Below, in pieces: positions 1 through 11,675 of a DNA stretch of 64,000 bases. Source of the stretch: Sphaerosporella brunnea (lineage: Eukaryota > Ascomycota > Pezizomycetes > Pezizales > Pyronemataceae); the NCBI GenBank assembly GCA_008704415.1, contig VXIS01000069.1, forward strand, positions 62,001 through 126,000. The letters are read 5' to 3'. Both the position numbers and the translations under genes were made by a program. The notes beneath the pieces are model-generated. The model made no database searches, had not been told where the DNA came from, and saw only the letters and a program-made list of their open reading frames with translations. How positions within the stretch are numbered: the first letter of the stretch is position 1; each line of letters starts with the position of its first letter.

Positions 1-1022
1 TAGAACACACATCTGCAAGACTGCAACGGATACTTTCCTACACGCCGATTCGCAGAAGCATCCAGATTCCAGACTGGAGCACGGCAGATGGGGGATGTGT
101 ACCTACTTGTGGTGCAGAGTGGCGGTGGCTACTTCTCCAATAGAGTAGAGCCTCTTGCGTTGTCCACAGCTTTTCGGGACGGGACGACCCTGCATCAAGA
201 TACACTTCAAGCTGTGCTCCCCGCTCAAGCTGTGTTCCCCGCTCAAGCTGTGCTCCCCGCTCAAGCAACCCGACAAAAAAAAAACAAAAAAAAAAAACAA
301 AAAAAAAAAACAAAAAAAAAACGCGCTGTTGTGATTTCTCAGCTTCGGCGATATTCCAGCCGTGGAAAAAAAAAAAGAAAGACCTGCGAAGAAGGGTATC
401 CCCCGTCGGCAGCTCGTCTAGGATGGTGTCATTGCGCATTGCGAGCATTTGTAAGTCGATGTCGTGATTTCTCTCTTCTATGGCCATCGTTCCCAACTCT
501 TTCTTCGCTGCAGAGCCCATGGCCATAGCCAAGTACTATCCGCACATATCTTGCTTACCTTCCTACGTCGGAGGAGGGCTGCCCTTCTTCTTCGCATTCC
601 CGTACATCCAGACGAAATCACCCACCACTGAAAAAAAAATAAAAAAAATAGTGGCAAGCCCGTTGAGAACTTTTAAGCCCGCTGTGTCCCCTTCCCATTC
701 CCGCTACTGCCATCTACTCTGCTCTACTGCAGACGCCCTTCAAGTAGCGTTGCCACTTGTTACTTCCGTGCAGCAGCATCGTCCTCGTATTCGTCCTCTC
801 CATCAACTCTCTCCACCTTCCTTCGGAACGGGAAACTCAAACCCCCCCCAAATAGACTCGGCTGGTCGCGGTGCTACAAGTAGCTGCAGGTACCCCTCTC
901 GCAGAGAGTTAATCTCCCGTCTCTCCTCGTTCCATTCTCCATTCCGCATTGTTCGGGAAATCGGCAGCAGTCAGTCAGCAACCTTTTTTCACTCGCGCTT
1001 CAAGTCTCGACACTGTTCAACC
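1..1022. other. Gene-free stretch upstream of CYS3
   Basis: No convincing gene is visible. The open frames here overlap on both strands and are low in complexity. The stretch holds an 18-bp tandem repeat (205-263) followed by an A-rich tract, then a C/T-rich leader of several hundred bases leading to the CYS3 start codon. It probably contains the CYS3 promoter and 5' UTR. Confidence 0.6.
205..321. repeat. 18-bp tandem repeat plus A-tract
   Basis: About three copies of an 18-bp unit (GCTCAAGCTGTGCTCCCC, one copy with a T for C change) run from 205 to 263. They are followed by runs of 9-12 A separated by single C to about 321. On the minus strand the unit reads as a repeated six-residue peptide inside a spurious open frame. 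I treat it as a simple minisatellite. Confidence 0.8.
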
Positions 1023-2418
1023 ATGACTGTCCTTCCCATCACTCCTCCCTCGGAGATCGAGCCTCGCTTCCAGAAGGACAACCGTGGATTCGGTACTCGT
1101 GCTGTTCAGGCTGGATCACCTCATGACCCGGTTACTGGTGCTGTTATAGAGCCCGTATGGTTACTCGCGCTGTTTCACAGTGTTTCGGATCTGACGAGTT
1201 GCCGCAGATTTCTCTGTCCACTACATTCGCCCAGACCCATCTTGGACGTCCGATCGGCGAGTATGAGTACACTCGCAGCTCCAACCCCAACCGCAACAAC
1301 TTTGAGCATGCGGTAGCAGCACTCGAGAATGCGCAGTATGCCTTGGCCTTCTCCTCTGGCCTCGCTGCTATGGCCACTACCCTTCAGGCCCTCGCTTCGG
1401 GTGCACACGTCATTTCCATTGCAGATCTGTATGGGGGCACCCACCGTTACTTTACCAAGATCGCTCATGCGCACGGTATCACCGTCACTTTTACTGGATC
1501 GATCGAGGTGGATGTGAAACGGTTGCTCCAGGAGCACAGTAACACCAAGTTGATCTGGATCGAGACGCCGAGCAACCCAACGCTCACTCTCGTCGACATC
1601 AAAGCCGTGGCTAACGCCGCCCATGAGTTTGGCGTTTTGGTTGTTGTGGACAACACCTTCCTTAGCCCGTACGTGCAGAACCCTCTGGACTTGGGCGCCG
1701 ATATCACACTTCACTCCGTGACGAAGTATATCAACGGCCATAGCGTAGGACCCCCACCTTCGGAACGTTTGATAGGATGAATGCTAAATTACGTCAGGAT
1801 GTTCTCATGGGTGTCTGTGCGTTCAACTCAGCCGATATCAACGAGCGACTGGGATTCCTTCAAAACGCCATGGGTGCGGTTCCGTCCGCATTTGACTGCT
1901 GGCTCGCCCACCGCGGTCTCAAGACCCTGCATCTGCGCGCTCGTCAAGCCACAGAGAGCGCCACAGCCATCGCAAACGCTTTGGAGAACTCGCCCCACGT
2001 TCAGCTCGTGAACTATCCTGGTCTCACTTCCCACCCCCAGCGTAAAATCGCTCTGAAGCAGCATCGCAAGGGCATGGGTGGTGGAATGCTCAGCTTCCGC
2101 ATCAAGGGTGGCAAGCGTGCTGCGGAACGCTTTTGCCAATTGACCAAGGTCTTTACTCTGGCAGAGAGTTTGGGTGGTGTTGAGAGTCTGTGCGAGGTTC
2201 CTGCAGCCATGACGCACGCCGGAATCCCTCGGGAAGCTCGGGAGGCGACCGGAATCTTTGACGATCTTATCCGACTTAGTGTCGGTATCGAGGACACGGA
2301 TGATTTGGTCGAGGACATCATTGCGGCTGTCAACAACGCCGTGCTGTTCACCTCTGACAATGACACGACGGGAACGTCCACGCCTGTGTCCACTGCTGCC
2401 AGCGAGGTGGCTGCTTAA
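1023..2418 (+). CDS. CYS3: Cystathionine gamma-lyase
   Basis: Exons 1023-1154, 1208-1744 and 1798-2418 give 429 residues; both introns are 53 bp and GT-AG. The protein belongs to the PLP-dependent Cys/Met metabolism family and would cleave cystathionine to cysteine, ammonia and 2-oxobutyrate in reverse transsulfuration in the cytosol. Visible marks are the N-terminal block ending TRAVQAG, the YTRSSNPNR segment, the SGLAA cofactor-loop region and SVTKYINGHS, whose lysine (about K217) is the PLP Schiff-base residue. The second intron falls just after that motif; the frame resumes with DVLMGV. Family proteins are about 390-430 residues, so the gene looks complete. Cystathionine beta-lyases and gamma-synthases are relatives, but overall similarity to fungal CYS3 makes gamma-lyase the best call. 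Confidence 0.93.
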
Positions 2419-2906
2419 TCGGAATGTTTTTTTTCGCGTTTTATGATTTCTTGCTCAGCGGTGCGCTAGCCGTGGACGACAATGGGGTTCACTTCCTTTT
2501 TAATGAGATGTAGAATTTCCTTTGTTTGGTTTAAACCACAGGCGTTTAATGGGCTGTCTTTACACTGGGATGGGTGGGAATGCAATTGGGATAGGTAATG
2601 TGCATAAAACTATGTACATCTATTCTTGATATAGACGTCGGATTTTCGTCAGCTTGAGCGTAGTGTATCTGTGATTGGATCGATGCCCGCCGCCGCGTGT
2701 TGAAATCTGCTCAAGATAAGTGATTGTGGTGAGGTTGCTTAAGTTGGGTGATAGTCTGTGACCACAGAATACCGAGTGATTATCTATGATTAGCAATAAA
2801 TTCATTTACCCTGCCGATTTGCGGGCGTCTGAAAAAGTCCGGCCATCCCACCTTCAAATTTGGTCTGTCACCTCAACGACCTTTCGAAAGAACGACCGCC
2901 GCCAAA
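2419..2906. other. Spacer between CYS3 and uL23m
   Basis: Holds the CYS3 3' end and the promoter of the next gene. It is T-rich just after the CYS3 stop. I see no gene or repeat in it. Confidence 0.5.
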
Positions 2907-3580
2907 ATGCCGCCTTATGGATCCAAGCCGGTATTCCTGTGCGAACCCCGTCGTCTCTTTGGAACCTTGCAGTGGTGGTGGTGCTGACGGGGGGGCATCA
3001 ATTTTTTTTATTTTTTTTTTCCAGGCCAAAATTCACGATATCGCTGCTGCGAACGCCGCACCTGCCGCCGAACTTTGCGCAGTTCGCGGTGCCGCTGAAC
3101 ATCAACAAGCTGGACCTGCGCGACTACCTAAAGCACGCGTACGACGTCGAGGTGCTCAGCGTGCGGTCGTTCATAACGCAGATGAAGGTGCAGCGCACGA
3201 AGCCGGGCACCACCGGCACCAACTACTACCGTCCGCGCTCCGTCAAGAAGATGACGGTCGAGCTCGTCAAGCCGTTTGTTTACCCCGAGGAGCCGAAGGA
3301 TTTGAAGCCGTATGTTATGCCTTTATGCCCCCCCCCCCCCTTTTTGGTTTTGGTTTTGGGGATTGTTGCGTGCCGTGCTGACGGGCGCGTTATCTACTCT
3401 AGGTGGGACAACGAGCTGTGGAAGGCGATCGAGAAGATGCGCGACGAGCAAAAAAAGACATTGGGTCCGTTTGCGTACAAGGAGCCGAATGCGGAGCGCG
3501 GAAAACTCAGGAAGCTCGCCGAAGAGGCGCTGACGGAAGAGACTACCGAGGTGGAAAAGGATGTGACGATATCACGATGA
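2907..3580 (+). CDS. MRP20: Mitochondrial large-subunit ribosomal protein uL23m
   Basis: Exons 2907-2971, 3025-3309 and 3403-3580 encode 175 residues. Introns are 53 bp and 93 bp; the first has a long T tract before CCAG. The frame is restored at both joints (LFGTLQ-PKFTISLLR and DLKP-WDNELWK), and the joined protein has the uL23 look: a beta-strand start, an LDLRDYLKHAYDV helix and a basic loop rich in K/R/T. It would sit near the exit tunnel of the mitoribosome. The start was chosen because the exon-1 peptide (MPPYGSKPVFLCEPRR) leads directly into the conserved FTISLLR segment. The protein ends in a mixed-charge tail typical of fungal mitoribosomal L23. The residues before FTISLLR could be a targeting peptide, but no cleavage site is obvious. 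Confidence 0.85.
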
Positions 3581-3732
3581 ATGCCCTCTTAAAGAGGCAG
3601 CAGGAGCAGGAGGAGGAGGACTGCGCGGTGTTTGAATGTTTCATGAAAGCCAGACGCATAGCATTGTCGTCGTTGTTGTACAATAACAAATTTCACAAAA
3701 GGGCAGCAGATCGAGGGCACAGAGCCATTCCT

Positions 3733-4825
3733 TTATCCACCGCCACCATCGTCGCCGCCGCCTTTCTTGAACTGCAAACTATACCCACCCTTCCCATCAG
3801 GAGCCATTCCAAAGTCGCTAGTGCTGATACCAAACGGGCGTAACAAACCATCGCCCAGACTCCTCAACCCCTTCATAGCCTCTCCAACCTCCTTTGCCCT
3901 CGCCTCTTCCAGCATCTTACGACACCTGTCCAAGCTGCGCTTGCACTCCTTCTTCTCATCCTCCGACAGCGGCGACTCCAACGGCGGGCCTCCCGACTGC
4001 AGCAGAACCTCATACTCGGCCACGGCCGCCTCGAGCTCTTTCCAAGTGGCCAACATTTCGCGCGCCCTGCACCGCCGCAGCATCGGCTTGCTCCAGCCGG
4101 GCCGCCGCGCGATCGCCTCGGTCGCGTGCGACAGCGCCAGCGTGGGCGCCGACAGCTTCAGGTGGCACGCGGCCAGGTTGGAGTGAAGAATCGCCATCTC
4201 GCGGCCGAGGTAGGCGGGCGTGCTGGCGAGCGCGAGCTTGTACGCGTCGATCGCCGCCAGGTAGTGTTGCGTCGCGAACAAGGTGTTGCCGGAAACCTTC
4301 TGGAGCTGTGCCGCGGCGAGGAGCCTCTGCAAAAACAAACAAACAAACACCATCATCATGTTAGTATTGGGCAAAAAAAGAAAAAAAAAAACAGAACAGA
4401 AGCTATGTGTGAGTGCGCGCGCGCACAAGAGAGCAAGAGAGGGGTTTGTATTGTACCTCTTCTTCCTCGGCGGAGAAGCGCTCCGGTGGAGCAGCAGCGG
4501 CTTTGTCGGCGGCGGCGGTGGTGGTGGTGGTGGTGGTGGTGGCGGCCGTGCTGTTGCTATTACTATGGCGATCCAAATCCATTTCTCCTTCTTTGTCTAC
4601 TCGTGGCGGTGGCGGCAGTGTCATCGTCGTAGCATATGGGAAACTGTACATCTCTAGGAGCTCGACTGGACAGGAAAGGAAGTACGGTGGAGGATCATTG
4701 AAGAAGGAGGAGGAGGAGGAGGAGGAGGAGGAGGAGGAGGAGGAGGAGGAGGTGGTGGTGGTGGTGTCGTGGAATGGTGACACGGCAAGCGCCGGCGGCA
4801 CGTGGAGGTTAAGGCAGGGCGACAT
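3733..4825 (-). CDS. TPR-repeat protein, TTC1-like
   Basis: Two exons, complement(3733-4326, 4457-4825), with a 130-bp intron, give about 320 residues. The second exon carries three tetratricopeptide-type helix pairs (around KVSGNTLFATQHYLAAIDAY, AILHSNLAACHLKL and KPMLRRCRAREML). A charged helix and the C-terminal block GDGLLRPFGISTSDFGMAPD follow, a block shared with TTC1-family co-chaperone adaptors. The first exon is low-complexity: a run of about 15 Ser from a GAG/CTC triplet repeat, then Thr runs from GGT/ACC repeats. The true start is uncertain. I used the ATG at 4825, but an in-frame ATG downstream of the Ser run would give a shorter protein. TTC1 proteins bind Hsp70/Hsp90 and G-protein partners in other organisms; nothing here shows the partner. 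Confidence 0.75.
4704..4766. repeat. GAG/GGT trinucleotide microsatellite
   Basis: A GAG(GGA) run of about 16 units passes directly into a GGT run. Within the TTC1-like gene it codes for Ser and Thr homopolymers in the disordered N-terminus. A second GGT/GGC run lies at about 4512-4545. Such tracts vary in length between strains. Confidence 0.85.
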
Positions 4826-5826
4826 CACGATAATATCTCCTCTCCTTCCAATTCTCTCTTGCTTAAACTTGTTCCTCCCCCCCTCAGAGGTGCAGCAGGC
4901 CTTTTTATAATCCCTCCGTGGGGAACGCTGTCTTGTCGTCATTAATCGGTCTAACTGTTCTTCCGTCGTGGGTTTTCCTTACGGTAGTAATCCCTCATTT
5001 GGTGTGTGTGAATGTCCGTTTTTGATGGAAAAGTCCGTCACGCCGCGTCCCGTTGCCAACGGAGTATAATTGCCCCGCACAACGCAAGCCCATCATCAAA
5101 CCACGCAAACTCGATCTGGGTAACGAACGTCTCATCTAGATATATACATACTATATGACTGGGGGGTGCGGCCAGATCATTCATGCGTACATAAGAGTAC
5201 TAGGGTACAAGGGTAATTCGGGTGCCGTTACACACATGCAAAGAGCACTTCCTCCATACAACCAAACAATGCCAAGACCTTTGTCGTTCACGAAGAAGTC
5301 GGTATTTTTTCTTCAAAACACTCAAAAAGGCTCTAGGGAGGCCTACGATGCCACCCACAGCTTCACAAAGTTCTAGCAGCAATCGTAGTGGCGTTGCCAG
5401 TTGCTGTTTGTTCGGGGAGCACCCGACTTATAGCTACACCCGAGTACTCTACCTCCCACTAATAACCCTGGCCTGACGCATGTCGGCAAAATATCGATCA
5501 GATAATATCTACAGCCATCTGCCCGAAATACACACACACATTTACAAGCGATCACGATATGCAGGTACATACAGTATGTGTGTTAGACTTTGCATTAACT
5601 ACACCAAACGCAGCCCCCGGCTGTGCTGGCAAACAAAGGGGAAAAAGAGCACGGCAAGATAACCATCAAAGAAAAAAACGCCTGTGAAAGACGCCTAATT
5701 ACAGAGGTGCGACCCTTGTGTAACTCCAGTGTTCCCCAGGGAGTATCTCGAGAGAAATCACCAACTGACTTTTGCGTGCAATCAACAATCACACAATATT
5801 TAGTACTTACATTCAAAGAGACCGTG
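4826..5826. other. Spacer between TTC1-like gene and TSC1
   Basis: About 1 kb holding the promoter of the minus-strand TTC1-like gene and the 3' end of minus-strand TSC1. No coding frame with family resemblance, no RNA gene and no long repeat was seen. Confidence 0.5.
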
Positions 5827-8800
5827 CTAAACAAAGCCTCTTATGCCGGCTAGGCCAGAGCCCGTAGTGAAGCGAGATTTCTTCTTGGGTTTAGGTTCTT
5901 TAACCGGCTCGTCGTCCTTGTCTTTGGCCTTCTTGCCAACGTTTTGAACGCCTTTAGATTTATTAGCAATGAAAATTTCTGGGTACTCCGTCCAAAACGT
6001 ACCCCCTCGGCCCCTGACCCTCACTTCCGACTGCGGTTTGATCTTATCCTGCATGGTCTTCTCCGATGAGGAAGCAGATCTCACCGTCCTCATACTTTGC
6101 GCGTCATCGGAAATAGTTGTGCCTCCAGATCCGGACCCCATAGTTGTGGTGACGATGCTATCGGGGACCGAATGCTGGCGTCTGAGATGCTGTCGATGGT
6201 GATGATCGTAGTATTCGGGGCGCTGAATTGGTTCAGGACTCATGTGCCCCGCAGGAGAGTATCTTGGTGGGTGACTTCCTGGTGACATAGGTCCGCTTAA
6301 GGAGCTTGGAGATGCATAATCTCTCATACCTGAATAATTACCGTTGGAGGAGTCTGTGAAACTGGATTGAGGACTCATTGAATCTTCTGAACGCTGGTAA
6401 TGTCCTTTTTGGTTTTGGTGGATGGAGCGGCCGTCATGTTGGTGAGGATGGCTGCTCTCGGTATCCGAAGCCATGTCGCTGTACTGCGAGTGAATGTGAG
6501 ATGCAGAGGATGTACTGCGCATTGAATCCATCTCTTGCTGTGCCTGTAGTTCCACATACTTGATCTCAAGCTCGGTGTACTTTTGTAGCAAGTGGTGATG
6601 GGCTTTTTTAAGACTAGCAAGCCGGGAGTTGGATTGCTGAAGGGCCGTGTCAATCATGCCTTGGAAGGCAGGGCCAGGCGATTGTGACATGGGGGAGGAC
6701 ATCGAACTGATCCTGGATTCCAGTTCTTGAACCTTTGCTTCGTAGCTCCTGTTGCATAAATCAGTGAGCGGCGCGTTCTGAACAAAGAAAAGCAAGACCA
6801 CCGTCTCACCGTCTCAGTTGCTGGATTTCTTGATCACGTGCGGCTAGGCGCAGCTTCATGCGCTCTACTTGCTGAAGAGCGTTCTCCTCACTGTGGCGCT
6901 GCATTTCGAACTCCTGTGACCGTGCTTCATAGTCGGTGAGCTTGTTGCTAAGATGATCGACGAAGGTCCGGAGCTTGTTGACTTCCTCGATGTTGGTATT
7001 CAGACTTTGTAACTTTTGGTGCGTTCGCAGGCCCTCCGCCTCACTGTCTTTCAGCAGTTTGCGAAGATGATTGGACTCTTCCCGTGCCGACTCCAAAGCC
7101 TTCTTTGTTGCTTCCTCGTCCTGCCTCCAAGCCTTCTGCTCCTCACGTAGTGTTCGTATCTTTGCGCTGAGCTCGGCTTCCCATTTCTTGGCTTGGTTTT
7201 TACTCTTCAACGCCTCCTGCCGTGACGCGGCATAAGCCTTTTTTGCCTCCTCCAATTTAGCTTTGAGGGTCTTGTTGGTATTGATCAAGTTCTGAGTCTC
7301 CGCCTCAGCAGTTGACTCCTTGATGTGTTTCCTTTGCAGATGACCAATGTGCGATAAATGCTGCTGTTTCAGATAGCGCTCGAAGTTCAGATCGTTTTTG
7401 AGGAGCATAACTTCGCGCTGGAGGTAGGCGATTGTTCCTTGGGTATCCGATGTCGCAGGGCGCAGGGCGGGTGACCGTGGCATATTGCTGTGACTTAAAG
7501 ACTGCACATAAGCACCGAGGTGCGGCGACGCCGTGACACTACCAGGATAGCCAGGAGGGGGCCCAGAGGGATGAGAAAACTCCCGGGGGGATGGTGAAGC
7601 ATCCTCAGAGCGCTTGAGCTCGTGGAAACTTGCTTGTAGCTGCTCTTGCAGATTGAGCATATCCTGAAGATGAGCTTCATCTGAGGTGCCAGTGCCGGCA
7701 ATCGGGATAGTGGGACTATCGGGGGCCTTCGGCTCGCGCGAAGCAGACTCCTTCCTGCCTGACTGTATTTGAGAATGGAAAAGGCCCATCACCTTACCAT
7801 TACTTACGCTTGATGAGAGGCATTCACTCCAGCTTCCAACGGTATCTTCAACATAATAGGACAGACGATCGTCGTCCTGAGAGAGAAGGCTTTCGATCGG
7901 TATATCTTCCGTGGGAATCAAGGCTTCGGGGATGGTGGTCCGCTCCACATTCTGCCTCTGTCGTGATTCCTCCATGGGGACGTTGTTGTTGACCAGTCCG
8001 ATGCATTGCGCAGTAACATCCGCAGGCTCCAACCTCATCCACCGACTCTGATCGCTGAGTTCCGTTTCCGCGGTCAAGGTAAGGAAGTTTGGATGCAGGG
8101 TGTGGCGTTGCCGGTACAGTTCTGTCCGTTGACGAATGGTCTCTTCCTCGATATCCAACCGGTCGATGTCCTTATAATTGACCTTCTCTAGAAACTTGTA
8201 CGGCTCACGAACGAAATTGAGGAAGTTGATCGGATAAAGTCCATATAAGAAACTGAAGTAATCCACAACATCCGGTGTTGTGGAACTCGCGGTTTCGAAC
8301 GAGGAGCTCAGCTTCTCCCAACCGTTCTCAATCGTGGCCTCTTCGTGTTTGTCAATCGAAAGCGGAGTTGGAGCTCGGGAATTGCCATCCACACCAGGAA
8401 ATCTATCCTCGCCCAGGCGCACAACCCCAAATTTGTCCCAACAGAGAACTCTCGTATACACAATAAACAGTCTAGGGAGATATGAACTCAATGAGTTGCA
8501 CAGATGTGGCATGAACATTATCAAGACCGTCAGTGCAAGTGATATGACAGTTGTCGATGTGTCGTTTTCCAAGCATTGAAGGAGGTGATCCAGAAGTGGA
8601 GTCTGTAAAACTTGATATAGATGAGGACCTTGGAGTTGCACGTAACTGCAAAGTAACCCCAAGATTTGAAGCCTGAACTCTTTCTGAACGATAAAGGCGT
8701 CAATCTTGCTCAAGAATGCCTGTTTGTCATATGACATTAGCATCCGAAGCGATCTAAGAGGTTCTCTAAACGGTTATGCTGACCTTCGGTCTTCGTTTTC

Positions 8801-9425
8801 CGTACGCCAACAGAACTGCCTCCACGTTTGCTGAAACAAATCGGTGTTTTTGCTCGTCGCGGATCCCCGCACCCCTCTCGGACACTGCGGTCAACTTTGT
8901 CTTTTCTAAGAAAATCTCGAATAACTTATCAGTAAAAACCGATGAAGCCTGCGCCTTTTGTCCCGTGGGATCGTCGTCGTCGTCATAAGCCAGCACACTC
9001 AACACTATCACCCGCGCGTCCGCTACTACAGCTTTTGCCTGACCCATGGAGTCAAATGTAGGCTTCACCAGTATTTCCCACCATTTTGACAACTCCTCGA
9101 CGCCGAGGATAGCTGGTCGGAGGCTGCGGAAGCATGCCAGGAACGTGGCGAGCTTGTCGGAATTCCCCTGCACCTTCGACGCATGAATACTTAGGAGCTC
9201 CTCGTGAAGCCGCAGCGATTCATGACCGTCAATATCGACATGCCGATTAAGATACGTCTGGATGACGTTCAACACATCGTCCGGTAAAGGATATACCGGA
9301 TGGGGAGCTGAGAGTGCGGCGTTGAGCGTTCGTACGAGGTCTTTAAGAGATCTGCACAGGGAATGATGTTAGCGGGGCAGCGAGGAGAAAGGATAAGAAT
9401 AAGAATGTTCGCACCCTCCGGACAT
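5827..9425 (-). CDS. TSC1: Hamartin, TSC complex subunit 1
   Basis: Four exons, complement(5827-6748, 6810-8719, 8784-9351, 9415-9425), encode 1136 residues; introns are 61, 64 and 63 bp. The first exon is only 11 nt (MSGG, the last codon split) and joins to SLKDLVRTLNAAL, the usual hamartin start. The N-terminal half is the alpha-helical hamartin repeat domain, including AYGKRRPK joined to AFLSKIDAFI across intron 2. A long heptad-rich coiled coil follows (roughly residues 600-900), then a Ser/Pro-rich region and a basic tail. Hamartin stabilises tuberin (TSC2), whose GAP activity inactivates Rheb and restrains TORC1. TSC2 is not in this window. Length matches hamartins of filamentous fungi. 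The intron between 8720 and 8783 was chosen because it preserves the conserved RRPK-AF-L-ID junction; a shorter alternative would delete it. Confidence 0.88.
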
Positions 9426-11675
9426 CTTTGCTCAGATTATAATTTTTCGAGCTCTGAACAGGGCGCGCGCAAAGACAAGGCGACAAATGACGCTCTAGCT
9501 TATCGATCTTCAGGATCGCCGACGGGTTCGGAGTGATCCCTTTACAGCACCGCAAGATGGCGACACCTCAGTCACTCCGGGTTGACGATTGTCTCGCGTG
9601 ATGCTTCCCGGGCCGGCTGAGTGGCGCGCCGACGGCTTGTAGTTGTGGTTTAGGTAAACTAGTAGTTACGACCCAAAGACGACGACGATGTGCTGCAGGT
9701 TTACGACGACAGGGACGTCTCTTCTTCAGTCCGCAGCGCAGCCTACTGATCAAACTTCAAAGCACAAGCCACCGGGCGGGCCTTGCCACGAAGTTGCGAA
9801 AGAATTCGGAACGAAAGAGGTTTTTTTTTTTTTTTTTCTTTTTCTTTTCAACCTCGATTCAAAACGCGCCGAACCGCGAACAGGTTAGCTTGCGGTCCCC
9901 AAAAACTCCTGGAGAACTTACCAACAGCAACGGCTGCCAACGATGATGATGTGATTTTGACAACACTCTGTATACACGTCCGGTGCAGCTGCAAGAACCC
10001 TTTAAAAATACCGAGGCAGTGGGGCGGCCAGGCTTGTTAAGTGAAAACCACTTCGGAGACAACAGGACGTCGCATCAACGTGTGTAGACAACCTGATCCG
10101 TTGCCAGAGGACTTAGGGTAGATGTGCCTACCTGGGAGCGGAAGAGAGATCGCCCGAGCAGTGCTGCTTCACTGTATATACCAGCGTGGAAAGGGTTCCC
10201 CAGTGTGGGGGAATGAAAAAATATTGGGGAACAAAAGCAAGCAAACACCCTCTTGTCAGACCCGGGCTGTAGAGGTACCTATTGTTCCTTGCTCTATCTA
10301 TTCGGAGGCCAACCGCGCTCCTTGCTTCTTGTGTTTTTCGACGTCGTGAAGAATCGGGGTGACACAGCGCTGATGCCGTCTGCAGGTATCACACAATCAA
10401 AATCAGGTTAGGCTGCAGATAACGTGTGCATGTCTATCTAGAGTCCGTGGAGACGAACGCTGACCGAACGGGCAGCCGTAAACTACTCAAGCAGGTACCT
10501 AGGTAGTTTATCGCTCTCATCTCATCGTCACAGACCTCGCTATCTCCGTCGCCCGTGCAGCTGGGCAGCAGTTGGTGCAATCTTACTGTAAACAGTCTCA
10601 ACCCAAAAGGGGCACTGAGGAGACGTTTCTTTCCTTCTGCGTTCATCATCAAATAGAGAATTGTGTGTGTTGTTCTTCGGGCTTCACAGCACAGTACTTA
10701 AGTACATGTATGTATTGTACTCGTGCTTACTTTATCGCCATGTCGTCAAGGATTACTCCACAAGATAGACCAGTGTGGGGGGCTTCCTGAACGGCCCCTT
10801 ATCGGTGGCCTGTCAGGCACCCGATATCGTAATAATGCAACGCAAGCCACATTGATGGCCAGTCGTCAAATTCATGCTCGGGGGATTTAAGTATCGGGAC
10901 ACGCGATTTACCCGGCGTTGGACAGGGATTTGTCCGGCGCTGAGAGGAGCTCCCCAACAAGCTCCCCATCGTCCGTATTACGGCCATCTCCCACAGCTAG
11001 CTACCAATCTACTGGCGTACAATAATCCGCAGAGGTAGGTGTTCAAGCCGGGAGGGAGCGCAACCATCCATGCCCAAAAGCCGGGTAAATTGCGTGTGTA
11101 CCGGTACCGCGGCGGCGGTAGAAAAGTATTTGGACCATCTTCCGGCTCCGCTGCTATATCTGTGGCGTTTGAAACCCAGCCAGAGATGTTGCAGTGAAGC
11201 GTCATTTGGTTTTGTCATATACATACGTCTACTTAGGCTAGTTGTACGGATTTCCACACTGTGTGGACGAATCGGATGAGTGATATTATGTGAATTGAAG
11301 CACAACTGCACATGTACCTTCTCTACATAGCGTAGATTCGCAATTTCATCGGGGATCCTCTCATAAATCAAGCGTTCTTGAAAATTTGCAATTTGCCCGT
11401 GTCTTTCAGATACCCCTTTTTGATCGCCGTCTCTCGCGATCGTGCAGTAATTGCAAAATAATCGCCGTCTCCGATTTTTCTTCTCACCAGGAATGCTTGG
11501 CGTTGCGTCCGGACTTTCCCGTTAATCAGTTACCCGACAGTCACGTAACTAAGTACTTCTAGCATATCGCGTTTAGCACAGAAGTGGGACGCGTATCCCT
11601 GGCTTAACCTTCACAAACACCATCCCCATCAACCAGCCTCACCTTTCACAACACCTGAAGCTTCTCGCCAGCATC
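9426..11675. other. 2.25 kb gene-free gap between TSC1 and RPA2
   Basis: This is the longest spacer in the window and divides two divergently transcribed genes. All six frames are broken by stops; the longest open frame (minus, about 11009-11371) looks like no family I know. Visible details are a T15 run near 9822, a small palindrome around TCCCCAGTGTGGGGGA (about 10197-10213) and several clusters of TACCTAGGTA/AAGTACTT type. No RNA gene was recognised. It is presumably regulatory or a decayed sequence. Confidence 0.5.

Noticed and set aside
38..532. Long open frames on both strands at the left edge
   Set aside because: They are built of tandem repeat and A-tract translation (Lys, Phe runs) and overlap each other, with no family resemblance.
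8725..8820. A 30-bp or 52-bp intron in TSC1 at 8754-8806
   Set aside because: These would remove the conserved AYGKRRPK segment or be too short; the 64-bp intron 8720-8783 keeps RRPK-AFLSKID.
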